Assembly (NCBI GenBank): GCA_964612995.1
Contig: CAZTGE010000139.1
Span: forward strand, 1 to 10,300
Direction: 5' to 3'
DNA from: SLQH01 sp964612995
Lineage (GTDB): Bacteria > Planctomycetota > UBA11346
DNA length: 10,300 bases
A model generated the notes under the pieces. It saw only the letters and a program-made list of their open reading frames with translations, did no database searches and was not told the origin of the DNA. A program made the position numbers and the translations under genes. Positions 1 to 7,328 of this stretch are shown here, piece after piece (position 1 is the stretch's first letter; every line of letters starts with the position of its first letter).

Positions 1-47
1 CGGGCGCCGACCGCTACAATGCCCCTTGGGGTGCGGGCGGCGCCCGC
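1..47. repeat. GC-rich inverted repeats at the window edge
   Basis: Two nested inverted repeats are visible. CGGGCGCC at 1-8 pairs with GGCGCCCG at 39-46, and GCGGGC/GCCCGC form a 3-nt-loop stem at 33-47. The perfect 10-bp palindrome CCCCTTGGGG lies between the outer arms at 22-31. No gene is readable here. The structure lies just beyond the group II intron-like stretch, so it may be part of the intron or the sequence into which it was truncated. The function is unknown. Confidence 0.35.
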
Positions 48-59
48 GCTATGAGTTCA

Positions 60-578
60 GTGCCTCATTGATGTGCAGCCTGCCCATTCTTCCCTCGCGC
101 CAGACCCTCCCTCCATCCACTCCGCCGCGGCCGACACCCGAAGGCTGTGGTTACATTGTTCGCAGACTTCCTTGGCACTACGGTCTGGTCTGACTTCCCA
201 GGGCCGTACATGTGAAGCGTTCGGCCACAGGCCTTCCCTCACCGGTCCAGCACCGAAATACTGGCCACCCCTGGGATCACCCGGGTTCCGCACAAAGAGC
301 GTATACGCATGCATCGGGTCTAAGGCTCCGGAGGGTCGGTGACGCACTCGCGATAGCGTGCGCTCCCGTCCAGCCTTCTCCATCAGACAACAAGGTCGGC
401 ACCCTCGACGTTGATTACGGAGCTCAATACCGAGCCTGCGTACACCCCTGTCAACGCTTGCCACAACCCGTTGCCGGGAAGCAGCCATGACTCGGGGACA
501 CGGCTGATCGCTACTCTTTACCGTGTGGCGGACTTCCACCGCTTACTCCTTGCCGGATTCGTCCCGGCGCTTCAGGCT
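60..578 (-). mobile_element. Group II intron remnant (5' RNA portion, truncated)
   Basis: Read on the minus strand, this stretch looks like structured RNA from the part of a bacterial group II intron that precedes the reverse-transcriptase ORF. It has a GGAGTAAGCGGTGGAAGTCC-like start (about 555-530), then CCCGAGTCATG and GCGTTGACAGGGGTG blocks, then an AACCCGGGTGATCCCAG hairpin. A GGGAAGTCAGACCAGACCGTAGTG segment, the type that usually sits shortly before the intron-encoded protein, follows around 205-180. I recognise this order from memory of intron sequences and have no alignment. The canonical 5' end (GTGYG) and several hundred upstream bases are missing: sequence beyond 578 is unrelated repeat DNA. 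No reverse transcriptase is visible; it may lie beyond the left edge or be lost. A 160-codon open frame across 57-539 is a by-product of this RNA and not a protein gene. Confidence 0.55.
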
Positions 579-800
579 GGCCTCGGATGTCTTCCGGTGC
601 GATGCTGTGGAGGGAGCCGCGGATGAACGCAGATGAACGCGGATGGGGTTTCATCGCGCAGTCCTTCGGGTAAGGGCCAGGTGCTCCCATACGTAGCAGT
701 AGTCTGTCCTCGGATGTCTTGTCCTCGGATGTCCTTGACCGGATGTCCTTGACGGGGCGCTGAGGAGGACCGGGACCATGGTAGTCCACCGTGGTGTCCG
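579..800. repeat. Interspersed repeat block downstream of the operon
   Basis: These roughly 220 bases carry no credible gene and are made largely of short repeated words. GCCTCGGATGTCTT occurs at 580-593. A tandem of 10-mers, GGATGAACGC/AGATGAACGC/GGATG, spans 621-645. Three near-tandem units follow at 706-720 (GTCCTCGGATGTCTT), 721-736 (GTCCTCGGATGTCCTT) and 737-750 (GACCGGATGTCCTT). Such words are familiar as interspersed intergenic repeats in some proteobacterial genomes (recollection, not a search). The 580-593 copy lies exactly where group II intron similarity ends, suggesting it marks a rearrangement junction. I see no convincing terminator for the minus-strand operon that ends at 801. 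Confidence 0.6.
697..716 (+). repeat. 20-bp direct repeat, copy 1
   Basis: The 20-mer beginning CAGTAGTCTG and ending TCCTCGGATG is identical at 697-716 and 6291-6310 and has the same orientation in both places. The two copies bracket the sigma/FecR/calpain operon. Copy 1 is embedded in the tandem TCCTCGGATGTC array. Confidence 0.9.
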
Positions 801-3800
801 TCAGCCGTCGGCGCTCGGCGCCTCCTGCCCCGCCTCGATCCTGTGATCCGCGGTCGGGTCGAGCCCGGGAAAGCGGTGGCGCTCCTCGGCATCCGGTTCG
901 ACCCGCACCGTGCCGGGCTCGAGCACCGCGTCCACCGCGACCGGGTTCCCCCCCTCCTGCACGCCGAAGAGGATGGCCCGGTAGGGCGGGGCCCAGGTGC
1001 CGATGCTGCCGCTGATCATGTTGGCGCGCAACGCGGCCAGACTGAGGGTGAACAGGCCCTGGGACCGGTAGAGGGGGAAGCTGTCCCAGGTGGTGGTGTT
1101 GACCCCGTAGGGGTTGCGCACGATGACGTGGGGCTCCCCATTGGCATCGCGGTAAGCCTCGACGATGCCGTGGTTGTGGCCCTGGCGCACCGTCGGCGCG
1201 TGGACCGGCGTGCCGCTGGTCCAGCACAGGACGATGCCCCGCGCATCGAGGGCCGCGCGGATGCGCTCGTAGACCGCGTCCTCGTCGCCCTCGTAGTAGA
1301 TGCCGCCCCCCCCGACGACGCCGACGTTCGTGGTGGGCGGGGTGTAGCTGGGCTGACTGTAGGCGGTGTAGACCTTCTCCAGGATCAGGAACCACTGCTG
1401 GTCCTCGGGGCCGAGGGTGGCGAGCCAGCCGGGATTGACATCGCCGTCCACCCGGGCGTAGACGTGGTGGTCGGCCGGACCGACCTGCACGGCGTAGGTG
1501 CCGTCGCCCAGGTCGACCGCGGTCTCCTCCATGCGCGTCGGCCACTGGGCCACGGCGCCCTGGTAGTAGCCGGTCAGCGGGCAGTCCTGGTAGTAGCCCT
1601 GGTTGACGTCGAACATGCACGGGCCGTCGCCCCAGAGCGGCAGGTCGTAGCATTCGTTCTCGGAGAGGCCGTATTTCATGGGATCCTGGGCGTCGTTCCA
1701 GGTCCGGCCGTCGGGCTCGGCGGTGATGAAATCGGCGTCGTCGGGATCCGTGCTCCAGAACTGGACGAAGCGTTCGATGCGATGGACGCGCCGCCAGAGG
1801 CGCTCGCGGGCCGAGGCGGTGACCGTGTCGACGCCTTCCGGATCGCACCAGAAGCTCGAGTCGTGCCCGTTGCCGGTCAGCTCGTCGCGTCCGCCGCCGA
1901 GGGCGACCAGCTGGTTGCGACCGCTGCCGAGGGCGGTCAGGACATCATCGTTCCTGCCGCCGCGCAGGATGGTGCGGGCCGAGACCGTCGCGTTCACCGT
2001 CACCGTGTCCTCGCCGTCACCGGCGTCGATCACGATGACCGCACAGGTCCGCGGGTGGGTCGAGGAACCGCCATTGGCGGTGACCACCAGGTTGTCGCCA
2101 TCGTCGTCAACAGTGATCGTATCGTTCGCCGCGGTACCGGTGATGGTCAGCTCGGTGTAGCCGGTCCGCGCGGTGGTGGCGATGGCCACCGTCGGATCGT
2201 CGGCCGGGGTCGTGTCGTTGGCGGTGCTCCAGTTCGAGTTGCCAGCCACACCGGTGGCGCGCACGCGGTAGCTGTAGCCCTGCTGCGCCGTCAGGCCGGT
2301 GTCGCAGTAGCCGGTGGTGCCGGGCGGCAGGGTGGCCAGCTCGCTGAAGCCGTTACCGGCGTCGCGTTCGACCGTGAAGCCGGTCTCGTTGTCGCTGGCG
2401 TCGGTCCAGCACAGGTTGATCTGGTCGCCGGCCACGCCGGTGGCCGTCAGGTTGCCGGGCATGGTCGGGGCCGTGTCGTTGGCCGGGACCACCAGGCTCA
2501 CCTCCCCGCTCTCGGTGCCAGGATGGCGCCAGTGTACGATGCGGTAGCGATAGGTGGTATCGCGCTCCAGGCCCCAGTCGGTGTAGCTCGTCTCGTTGCT
2601 GGTACGGTAGGCGATGACCTTGAAGTCGCCTTCGGCCCCCACCGCCCGTTGCACGGCCTGGTCCTGGTACCCGCTGCCCACCGTCCACGACAGCTCGGCG
2701 CCGTCGGTGCCCGAGAGGGTCACCGAGAGGCCGGTGGGCGGGGTGACCTCGATGTTCGAGTCCGCCTTGACCACGTTGCTATAGGCCGAATCGCCACTGT
2801 CCGACAGGGCCTGGACCCGGTAGTAGTACGAGGTCTTGCCGTCGGGATCGTTGTAGGTGGTGGCGTTTGCGGCCAGAGTGGCGATGCGTTCGAATGTGCT
2901 GCTCTTTTTGCGTTCCACCGCGTAGCCGGTCTCGTTGTCGGCGTTGTCCGTCCAGGCCAGGTCGATGGTCTCCTCGGTGGTCTCGGTGGCCTCCAGCGCG
3001 TTCGGCGGGGCCAGGTCCTGGCGGATGGCGGGGGTGCAGCTCACGGCCGCGGAGGGTCGGGAGGTTCCCTCGGCGGTGGTGCAGGAGACCCGGTAGCGGT
3101 AGGCCATGCCGTATTCGACGCCCGTGTGTGCGTAGTCGGTGTCGGTGAGATCGGTGGCCAGCGACTTGAAGCTCAGACCGTCATCGTAGCTCACCTCGAC
3201 CGCGTAGGATTCGGCGTCCGCGACCGCGTCCCAGCCCAGCTCGATGCGCGTGGCCTGGACCGCGCTGGCCGCGAGGCCGGTGGGGACGGCCGCCGCCGGG
3301 TCGCCGAGGGCCACCCAAGAGACCCCCTGCATGGTGCTGGTGTAGACATCCGCGTTGTCCACCCCGTCCTTGAGTACCCGCACACGGTAGAAGCAGGCGC
3401 CGGGCGACAGGTCGGCCGCGCTGGTGTCGGTCCAGGAGCTGGTGTCCGCGGCGGCGATGTGCACCTCCTCGTAGTCGCCGGTGCCGAGCTTGCGCTCGAT
3501 GCTGAAGCCGTCCTCGTCATGGAAGCAGTCGACCCAGGTCACCACCACGGTGCCGTCGGGCTCCTGGCGTACGTTGCAGGGGTCCGGGGCCGAGTCGGCG
3601 GCGACCCCGTACAGGGTCACCGCGTAGTTCCAGTTGGACCACGCCGAGTCGTCATCGGTCGGCCGGACCCGGTACAGATAGAGCCGTCCCGCATCCAGGC
3701 CGCTGTCGGTCCAGGTCTCGACCTCGGCCCCGACGCTGCCGGCCGCGTGCCAGTGGACATGGTCCACGCTGCGCTCGATGGTGTAGCCGGTCTCGCCGCT

Positions 3801-3938
3801 CGCGTTGTCGACCCAGGTCAACTGGATCGAGTCCCCGGAAAGGGCCTCCGCGACCAGGGCGCCCGGCGCCTCCACGGCTGCCGGCAGGTAATGATGCATC
3901 AGCGCGCAGAGCGCGAAGACAGGCAGGAAACGGTTCAT
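801..3938 (-). CDS. Exported Fn3-repeat protein with RTX-like region and calpain-family (C2) cysteine peptidase domain
   Basis: This encodes 1045 residues. The ATG at 3938 overlaps the FecR stop (ATGA) and has a GGAAAGGA ribosome site, so the open frame upstream to 4442 is discarded. Residues 1-24 look like a Sec signal peptide, cleaved after AAVEA. Six fibronectin type III repeats follow at about 24-110, 118-205, 217-303, 309-393, 398-486 and 489-577, with recurring TWVDNASGETGYTIER-like and YRYRV strands. Residues 595-690 carry degenerate RTX-like repeats (GGRNDDVLT, LGGGRDELTG) that may bind calcium. Residues about 755-985 resemble a calpain catalytic core: Cys786 in QDCPLTGYYQGAVAQWP, an LGDGTYAVQV strand, WFLILEKVYTAYS, His921/His923 in GHNHGIVEAY and Asn942 in VRNPYGVNTTTW. 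The Cys-His-Asn order matches family C2, although the Cys context differs from the classic GDCWF. Inferred role: a secreted or surface protease or adhesin controlled by the sigma/FecR pair upstream. The substrate is unknown. Confidence 0.85.
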   Translation of the reverse strand: MNRFLPVFALCALMHHYLPAAVEAPGALVAEALSGDSIQLTWVDNASGETGYTIERSVDHVHWHAAGSVGAEVETWTDSGLDAGRLYLYRVRPTDDDSAWSNWNYAVTLYGVAADSAPDPCNVRQEPDGTVVVTWVDCFHDEDGFSIERKLGTGDYEEVHIAAADTSSWTDTSAADLSPGACFYRVRVLKDGVDNADVYTSTMQGVSWVALGDPAAAVPTGLAASAVQATRIELGWDAVADAESYAVEVSYDDGLSFKSLATDLTDTDYAHTGVEYGMAYRYRVSCTTAEGTSRPSAAVSCTPAIRQDLAPPNALEATETTEETIDLAWTDNADNETGYAVERKKSSTFERIATLAANATTYNDPDGKTSYYYRVQALSDSGDSAYSNVVKADSNIEVTPPTGLSVTLSGTDGAELSWTVGSGYQDQAVQRAVGAEGDFKVIAYRTSNETSYTDWGLERDTTYRYRIVHWRHPGTESGEVSLVVPANDTAPTMPGNLTATGVAGDQINLCWTDASDNETGFTVERDAGNGFSELATLPPGTTGYCDTGLTAQQGYSYRVRATGVAGNSNWSTANDTTPADDPTVAIATTARTGYTELTITGTAANDTITVDDDGDNLVVTANGGSSTHPRTCAVIVIDAGDGEDTVTVNATVSARTILRGGRNDDVLTALGSGRNQLVALGGGRDELTGNGHDSSFWCDPEGVDTVTASARERLWRRVHRIERFVQFWSTDPDDADFITAEPDGRTWNDAQDPMKYGLSENECYDLPLWGDGPCMFDVNQGYYQDCPLTGYYQGAVAQWPTRMEETAVDLGDGTYAVQVGPADHHVYARVDGDVNPGWLATLGPEDQQWFLILEKVYTAYSQPSYTPPTTNVGVVGGGGIYYEGDEDAVYERIRAALDARGIVLCWTSGTPVHAPTVRQGHNHGIVEAYRDANGEPHVIVRNPYGVNTTTWDSFPLYRSQGLFTLSLAALRANMISGSIGTWAPPYRAILFGVQEGGNPVAVDAVLEPGTVRVEPDAEERHRFPGLDPTADHRIEAGQEAPSADG

Positions 3939-5452
3939 CGGTCGTCCTTTCCATCGGTGATTGAGCCATCGGTGAACGCGCACAGGCGCAGGCCGGCGAT
4001 CTGGACCCGTCCGGCGCGCAGGCCGAGGACCAGTTGCCGGGGGGCGCCCAGGACCAGGCCCTGACCGACCCGTACGCCGTCTACCCGCAGGAGCATCTCG
4101 TAGATCGGTTTCCCGGCCCCGGTCAGGTAGCCGACGTGGCGATAGGCGATCACGTAGTTCCGGGATGCGCTCCAGGCGCCGTCGGTGGCCGGACCGGCCG
4201 GGAGGCTGCCGGTGAAGGGGGCCAGCTCGGGCCGGGCCTGCGGGGTGAAGACCTTCTGGTCGACGATCGCCAGTTCCGGCTCGGGACCGAGGCCGCTCAT
4301 GCGGGCGCTGAAGGCCAGGGCGAAGCTCGGGAGGGCGCAGCCACCGAAGGGGATGGGGTAGTCGCGCTGAGCGACATCGGGGTTGTCCAACTCGACGCCG
4401 CCTGGCCGCGGGGTCCCCACCTCGCCCGCGTCGATCGGCCACAGATCGCGCAGATCGTCGAGGTCGGCGTCGAGGACGAAGCGCCCGCTTGCGTAGACCG
4501 CCTTCGGCCCGGGCAGGAAGGCGCAGTCGGTCCGTTCGTCGCCGGGGATCGCGGCCCGCCCGCGGGTGCCGGAAGGGGTGCAGGTGGCGACCAGGCCGGC
4601 GGTGATCCGTTGATCCGGGACGCCGGCCGCGGTGAGATCGACCGCGCCAGCGATCACCTCCAATTCGGAGGCGTCGGGCTCGGCGGCCAGACGGAAGAGC
4701 GTGCCGACGACGGCGACCCGGGCGTGCGGGGTGCTCACCGTCAGGCCCTGGTCGCCCGTGCCGGCAGGATCCAGGCCGGCCGTCAACTCGCCGCGGGTCA
4801 GGCGCCAGCGACGGGCGGGGGCGACGGCCTCGATGAGCAATTCGCTCTGCGCTCCGAGCAGGCAGTGGGCGCGGGCGTCGGCGGCGAGCACGGCGCGGGC
4901 CTCCGGGCCGGTCCGCAGCCGATCGCCCGGCCGCAGTTCGGTCAGTCCGGCGGCGGACAGCCGGTGCCCGTCACGCTCGATGACCAACCCGCCGGTGTGC
5001 AGGGCGATGCGCGACCTCGACGCCGGGTCCGCTGCGACGGATCGAGGGCCGAGCAGCAGGGACCAGACGAGCAGCAGCGCCCCCCCGACCAGAACTGGCG
5101 TTCCGACAACGAGCCACGGCGAGCGCCGGCGCCCCGGTGTCGCGTGCCGGTGCCGGGCCGCCCCGCGCCGTCGTGGGAGCCGGCGCTTCCCGAGCCCGCG
5201 CTCCACCGCGGCCACCGTGGCCAGACGCCGGCTGGCGGTGTCCCCCGACACGGACTGGCGCACCGCTTCGGCGGTACGCTGCGGATCGGCGCCAGCCTGC
5301 ACGCGCAGCATGGCGCTCAGGCCCTGGTGGGCGAGCAGGCGCCGCAAGAGATCCGGATCGGTACGACAGGCCGCCAGCAGCTCGCGCCGGCCCGCCGGAT
5401 CAAGGGTGGCGTCGAGGTAGCCGGCGAGCAGGCGTTCGTGATCCTCGTTCAT
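3935..5452 (-). CDS. FecR-type transmembrane anti-sigma/sensor protein with extra C-terminal beta-rich domain
   Basis: This encodes 505 residues. The ATG at 5452 overlaps the sigma-factor stop by 4 bp and follows a strong GGAGGAGG site, so a longer frame to 5572 is rejected. Residues 1-50 form a helical cytoplasmic segment (ERLLAGYLDATLDPAGRREL...DPDLLRRLLAHQGL), the usual place for sigma-factor binding. An Arg-rich linker (88-110) precedes one membrane helix at about 113-135. Residues about 145-280 are a FecR domain, with the typical TPHARVAVVGTLFRL strand at 241-255. Roughly 210 further residues lack repeats and end in YEMLLRVDGVRVG...VQIAGLRLCAF, suggesting a LamG- or DUF1080-like beta sandwich on the outer side (inference). 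FecR proteins pass an extracytoplasmic signal to a cognate ECF factor. No TonB-dependent transducer is present here, so the extra domain may do the sensing. The domain calls for the first 280 residues are firm; the C-terminal fold is tentative. Confidence 0.85.
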   Translation of the reverse strand: MNEDHERLLAGYLDATLDPAGRRELLAACRTDPDLLRRLLAHQGLSAMLRVQAGADPQRTAEAVRQSVSGDTASRRLATVAAVERGLGKRRLPRRRGAARHRHATPGRRRSPWLVVGTPVLVGGALLLVWSLLLGPRSVAADPASRSRIALHTGGLVIERDGHRLSAAGLTELRPGDRLRTGPEARAVLAADARAHCLLGAQSELLIEAVAPARRWRLTRGELTAGLDPAGTGDQGLTVSTPHARVAVVGTLFRLAAEPDASELEVIAGAVDLTAAGVPDQRITAGLVATCTPSGTRGRAAIPGDERTDCAFLPGPKAVYASGRFVLDADLDDLRDLWPIDAGEVGTPRPGGVELDNPDVAQRDYPIPFGGCALPSFALAFSARMSGLGPEPELAIVDQKVFTPQARPELAPFTGSLPAGPATDGAWSASRNYVIAYRHVGYLTGAGKPIYEMLLRVDGVRVGQGLVLGAPRQLVLGLRAGRVQIAGLRLCAFTDGSITDGKDDR

Positions 5453-6015
5453 CCCGCCTCCTCCACCCGCAGGCAGCGCAAGAGTCTGCGTCGTACGCGG
5501 TGCAGGCTGACCGCCACCGATCCGGCCGTCCGGCCCAGCCGGCGGGCGACCTCGGTCAACGGCAGGTCGCAACGGTAGCGGAGCTCGACCAGCCGGCGCG
5601 CGGCGGACCCCAGGGCATCCAGGCAGACGCGCAGGCGCTCGAGGTCGGCTGCCGGAGAGGACCCGTCCGCCAGGGAGTGTTCACGCGCATCGGCGACCAG
5701 CCGGTCCAGGTCGTCGAGCGGGGTCTCGCGCAGGCGCCGGCGCTCGCGCAGGGCCTCGTGCAGCCGGTTGCGGGCGATCCCGCGCAGCCAGGCCCGCAGG
5801 GTGCCCCGGGCCTGGTAGCCGGCCAGGGCCCGGTGGGCGGCGATGAAGGTCTCCTGCAGCACATCCTCCACCAACTCCGGGTCTCCCCCCGCCCGCCAGG
5901 CGATCCAGGCCCGCAGACCGGCCTGTTGGTCGAGGACCAGGCGGTGGAAGGCCTCCCGATCGCCATCGCGGGCGGCGAGGGCCAGGGCGTCGAGTTGTCG
6001 GGGATCGATCTCCAT
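5449..6015 (-). CDS. ECF-type RNA polymerase sigma-70 factor
   Basis: This encodes 188 residues, the normal size for an extracytoplasmic-function sigma factor. Region 2 covers about residues 20-90: FHRLVLDQQAGLRAWIAWRAG, then DVLQETFIAAHRAL, where the DxxQETF core-binding helix is clear, then LRAWLRGIARNRLHEALRERRR, the -10-binding helix. Region 4 covers about 128-183, with the helix-turn-helix LTEVARRLGRTAGSVAVSLHRVRRRL contacting the -35 element. The linker lacks region 3, as in ECF factors. The start at 6015 has only a weak GGCAGG ribosome site. It is the first gene of the operon and its stop overlaps the FecR start (ATGA), so the two are probably made in coupled amounts. By family logic it likely directs RNA polymerase to its own promoter and to the calpain gene; the promoter motif was not identified. 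The closest style, from memory, is the planctomycete/verrucomicrobial group of FecR-linked ECF factors. Confidence 0.93.
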   Translation of the reverse strand: MEIDPRQLDALALAARDGDREAFHRLVLDQQAGLRAWIAWRAGGDPELVEDVLQETFIAAHRALAGYQARGTLRAWLRGIARNRLHEALRERRRLRETPLDDLDRLVADAREHSLADGSSPAADLERLRVCLDALGSAARRLVELRYRCDLPLTEVARRLGRTAGSVAVSLHRVRRRLLRCLRVEEAG

Positions 6016-6290
6016 CTGCCTGCCAAGGACTCGATTCCGACTACCATTAACTCCCGGATCGCCGGTATGGCCACCAGCCGAGTCACACGGTTAGATGGCC
6101 TTCCGCAGCCCGAAACCGCGCCAGAGGTGGCAGAGGTAGCAGACACCCACCCACCACGGGCCAAGGCGGGCCAAGGCGGGCCAAGGCGGGCCAAGGCAGG
6201 AAAGACAACTTTCGGAGCAGGGCGAGAAAAGCCATAATTACCAACATGAGCACATACTTGTGTCAGATAGGCTCACCTGGCTCTGCGCAT
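6016..6290 (-). promoter_or_regulatory. Presumed control region of the sigma/FecR/calpain operon
   Basis: These 275 bases precede the sigma-factor start and hold no credible gene, so the operon promoter should be here. No sigma-70 consensus with proper spacing stands out. The AT-rich patch around 6232-6242 (minus-strand TTGGTAATTATGG) is the best candidate for a melted -10 region. A 10-bp tandem repeat occupies the middle (6158-6200). An autoregulatory ECF promoter is expected from the operon type but I could not assign one. Confidence 0.4.
6158..6200. repeat. Tandem 10-bp repeat, four units
   Basis: The unit CCAAGGCGGG is repeated perfectly at 6161-6170, 6171-6180 and 6181-6190, with a fourth copy, CCAAGGCAGG, at 6191-6200. 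A preceding GGG at 6158-6160 belongs to the same phase. One unit is close to one helical turn, so all copies face the same side of the DNA. It lies about 145-185 bp upstream of the sigma-factor start. It could be an array of protein-binding sites or a simple slippage-prone satellite; the sequence alone does not decide. Confidence 0.85.
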
Positions 6291-7183
6291 CAGTAGTCTG
6301 TCCTCGGATGCATCCCGTTCTGATACGGCGAATACACCTGGGTATGGCGATGCGCCACCGCCAGGCGGTCGAAACCTTCGCGGATTTCCGCCGCCTGCAT
6401 GGCCCCACCATTATCGCTGAGCACCGCCCGCGGCAGGCCGTAGATGCTCGCCGCCTGGACAAAAGCGTGCGCCACCACCCGCGCGGTCTCTTCCAGGTAC
6501 CACTGCGCATGCACCACAAAGCGCGAATGATCATCCAGAAATGCCAGCAGGCGCGGCTGCACCAGACCGCACCGCGCATCAGCCACAGCGCGCGAGCCGA
6601 TATGGAAATCCCAGTGCAGCAAGGCGCCGACATGAGTGCACTCGTAGCGCTCCACCACCCGGCTGGTGAAACGGCGCTCCGCCGCCCGCGCCCGATCCGT
6701 GCCGCTGCCATCCAGCCGGCGGCGGCGCACCATGCCTTGGGCGCGCATGAAGCGGCGCACCGTCGGATAGCTCGGTAGCGGCTCGCCAGCGGACCGCTCC
6801 CTGAGGACGGGAAGGACATTGTCATATAATAATTGGCCCGTCCACTGCGGGTGCTGTTGATAGAGCGTCCGCAGCGTGTCGGCGAACGTCTCGGTCATGG
6901 CGCGCGTCACAGCGCGATCACAGCGCACCTGGCGGCGCAACGCCCGCATCGGATCGGCGGCGCGACGGGCCCGATCGTACCAGTGCGCAATGGTCGAATA
7001 CCCCAGCCGCAGCGGCCGACCCGTCTGCGGGTGGGTCCAGGTTTGATCGGCCAGATGCTGCAGACGCACACGGCGTTCACCGCGGCGTTGCGGTGGGTGC
7101 TGCAACAGATCGCCGATCACCATCAGACGAAAACCCGCCCAGGTATCGCCGGTGCTGATATGGTGCCACGGTTGTCGGTCCAT
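6290..7183 (-). pseudogene. Truncated DDE (rve-type) transposase
   Basis: The remaining frame encodes 297 residues from the ATG at 7183, chosen for the strong GAGAGGAAGG site just upstream; the longer frame to 7309 is rejected. The N-terminal part (about 20-150) is helical with likely DNA-binding segments (RLGYSTIAHWYDRAR; YPTVRRFMRAQGM). The catalytic core starts near residue 180: Asp192 in LLHWDFH, then LAFLDDHSRFVVHAQW, and Asp257 in VLSDNGGAM. In integrase-core enzymes the catalytic Glu follows about 35 residues after the second Asp within SPYQNGKxE. Here the frame reads VYSPYQNG (residues 283-290) and then MHPRTDY and a stop, which comes from the 20-bp repeat. The third acidic residue and all of the C-terminus are therefore gone and the enzyme should be inactive. 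The family is IS481-like or a related multi-gene transposase; the exact group was not determined. Confidence 0.85.
6291..6310 (+). repeat. 20-bp direct repeat, copy 2, at the transposase break point
   Basis: This is identical to 697-716. On the minus strand it supplies the last codons (HPRTDY and the first bases of the stop) of the truncated transposase frame, so the break in the insertion element falls exactly at the edge of this word. That makes it a recombination or insertion junction and not part of the transposase gene. Confidence 0.9.
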
Positions 7184-7328
7184 CGGCCTTCCTCTCCGCG
7201 ACCCGGCATGGGGATGGGTCCGCGGCGGCCATGGTGCACCGTCTTCTTCGACCTGGCAGAGTCCCTTTTCTGCGTGACGGCCGCCCCGTCGCTGGGCGGG
7301 CTCGCTCACACCGTGGGAACGAGGGTGT

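Noticed and set aside
57..539. 160-codon minus-strand open frame
   Set aside because: It coincides with group II intron-like RNA sequence and has no protein features.
511..1848. Minus-strand open frame overlapping the 3' part of the calpain gene in another frame
   Set aside because: The translation is Arg/Pro/Gly-rich noise and the overlapping frame carries the catalytic motifs.
843..4064. Very long plus-strand open frame opposite the calpain gene
   Set aside because: It mirrors the codon bias of the high-GC gene on the other strand; the translation is a low-complexity Val/Gly/Arg/Ala mixture with no domain, while the minus strand gives clear Fn3 and peptidase motifs.
4034..5578. Long plus-strand open frame opposite the FecR gene
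   Set aside because: A shadow of the FecR coding strand, rich in Gly/Ala/Arg with no recognisable domain.
6158..6200. CRISPR-like array
   Set aside because: The repeats are 10 bp with no spacers, so this is a simple tandem repeat.
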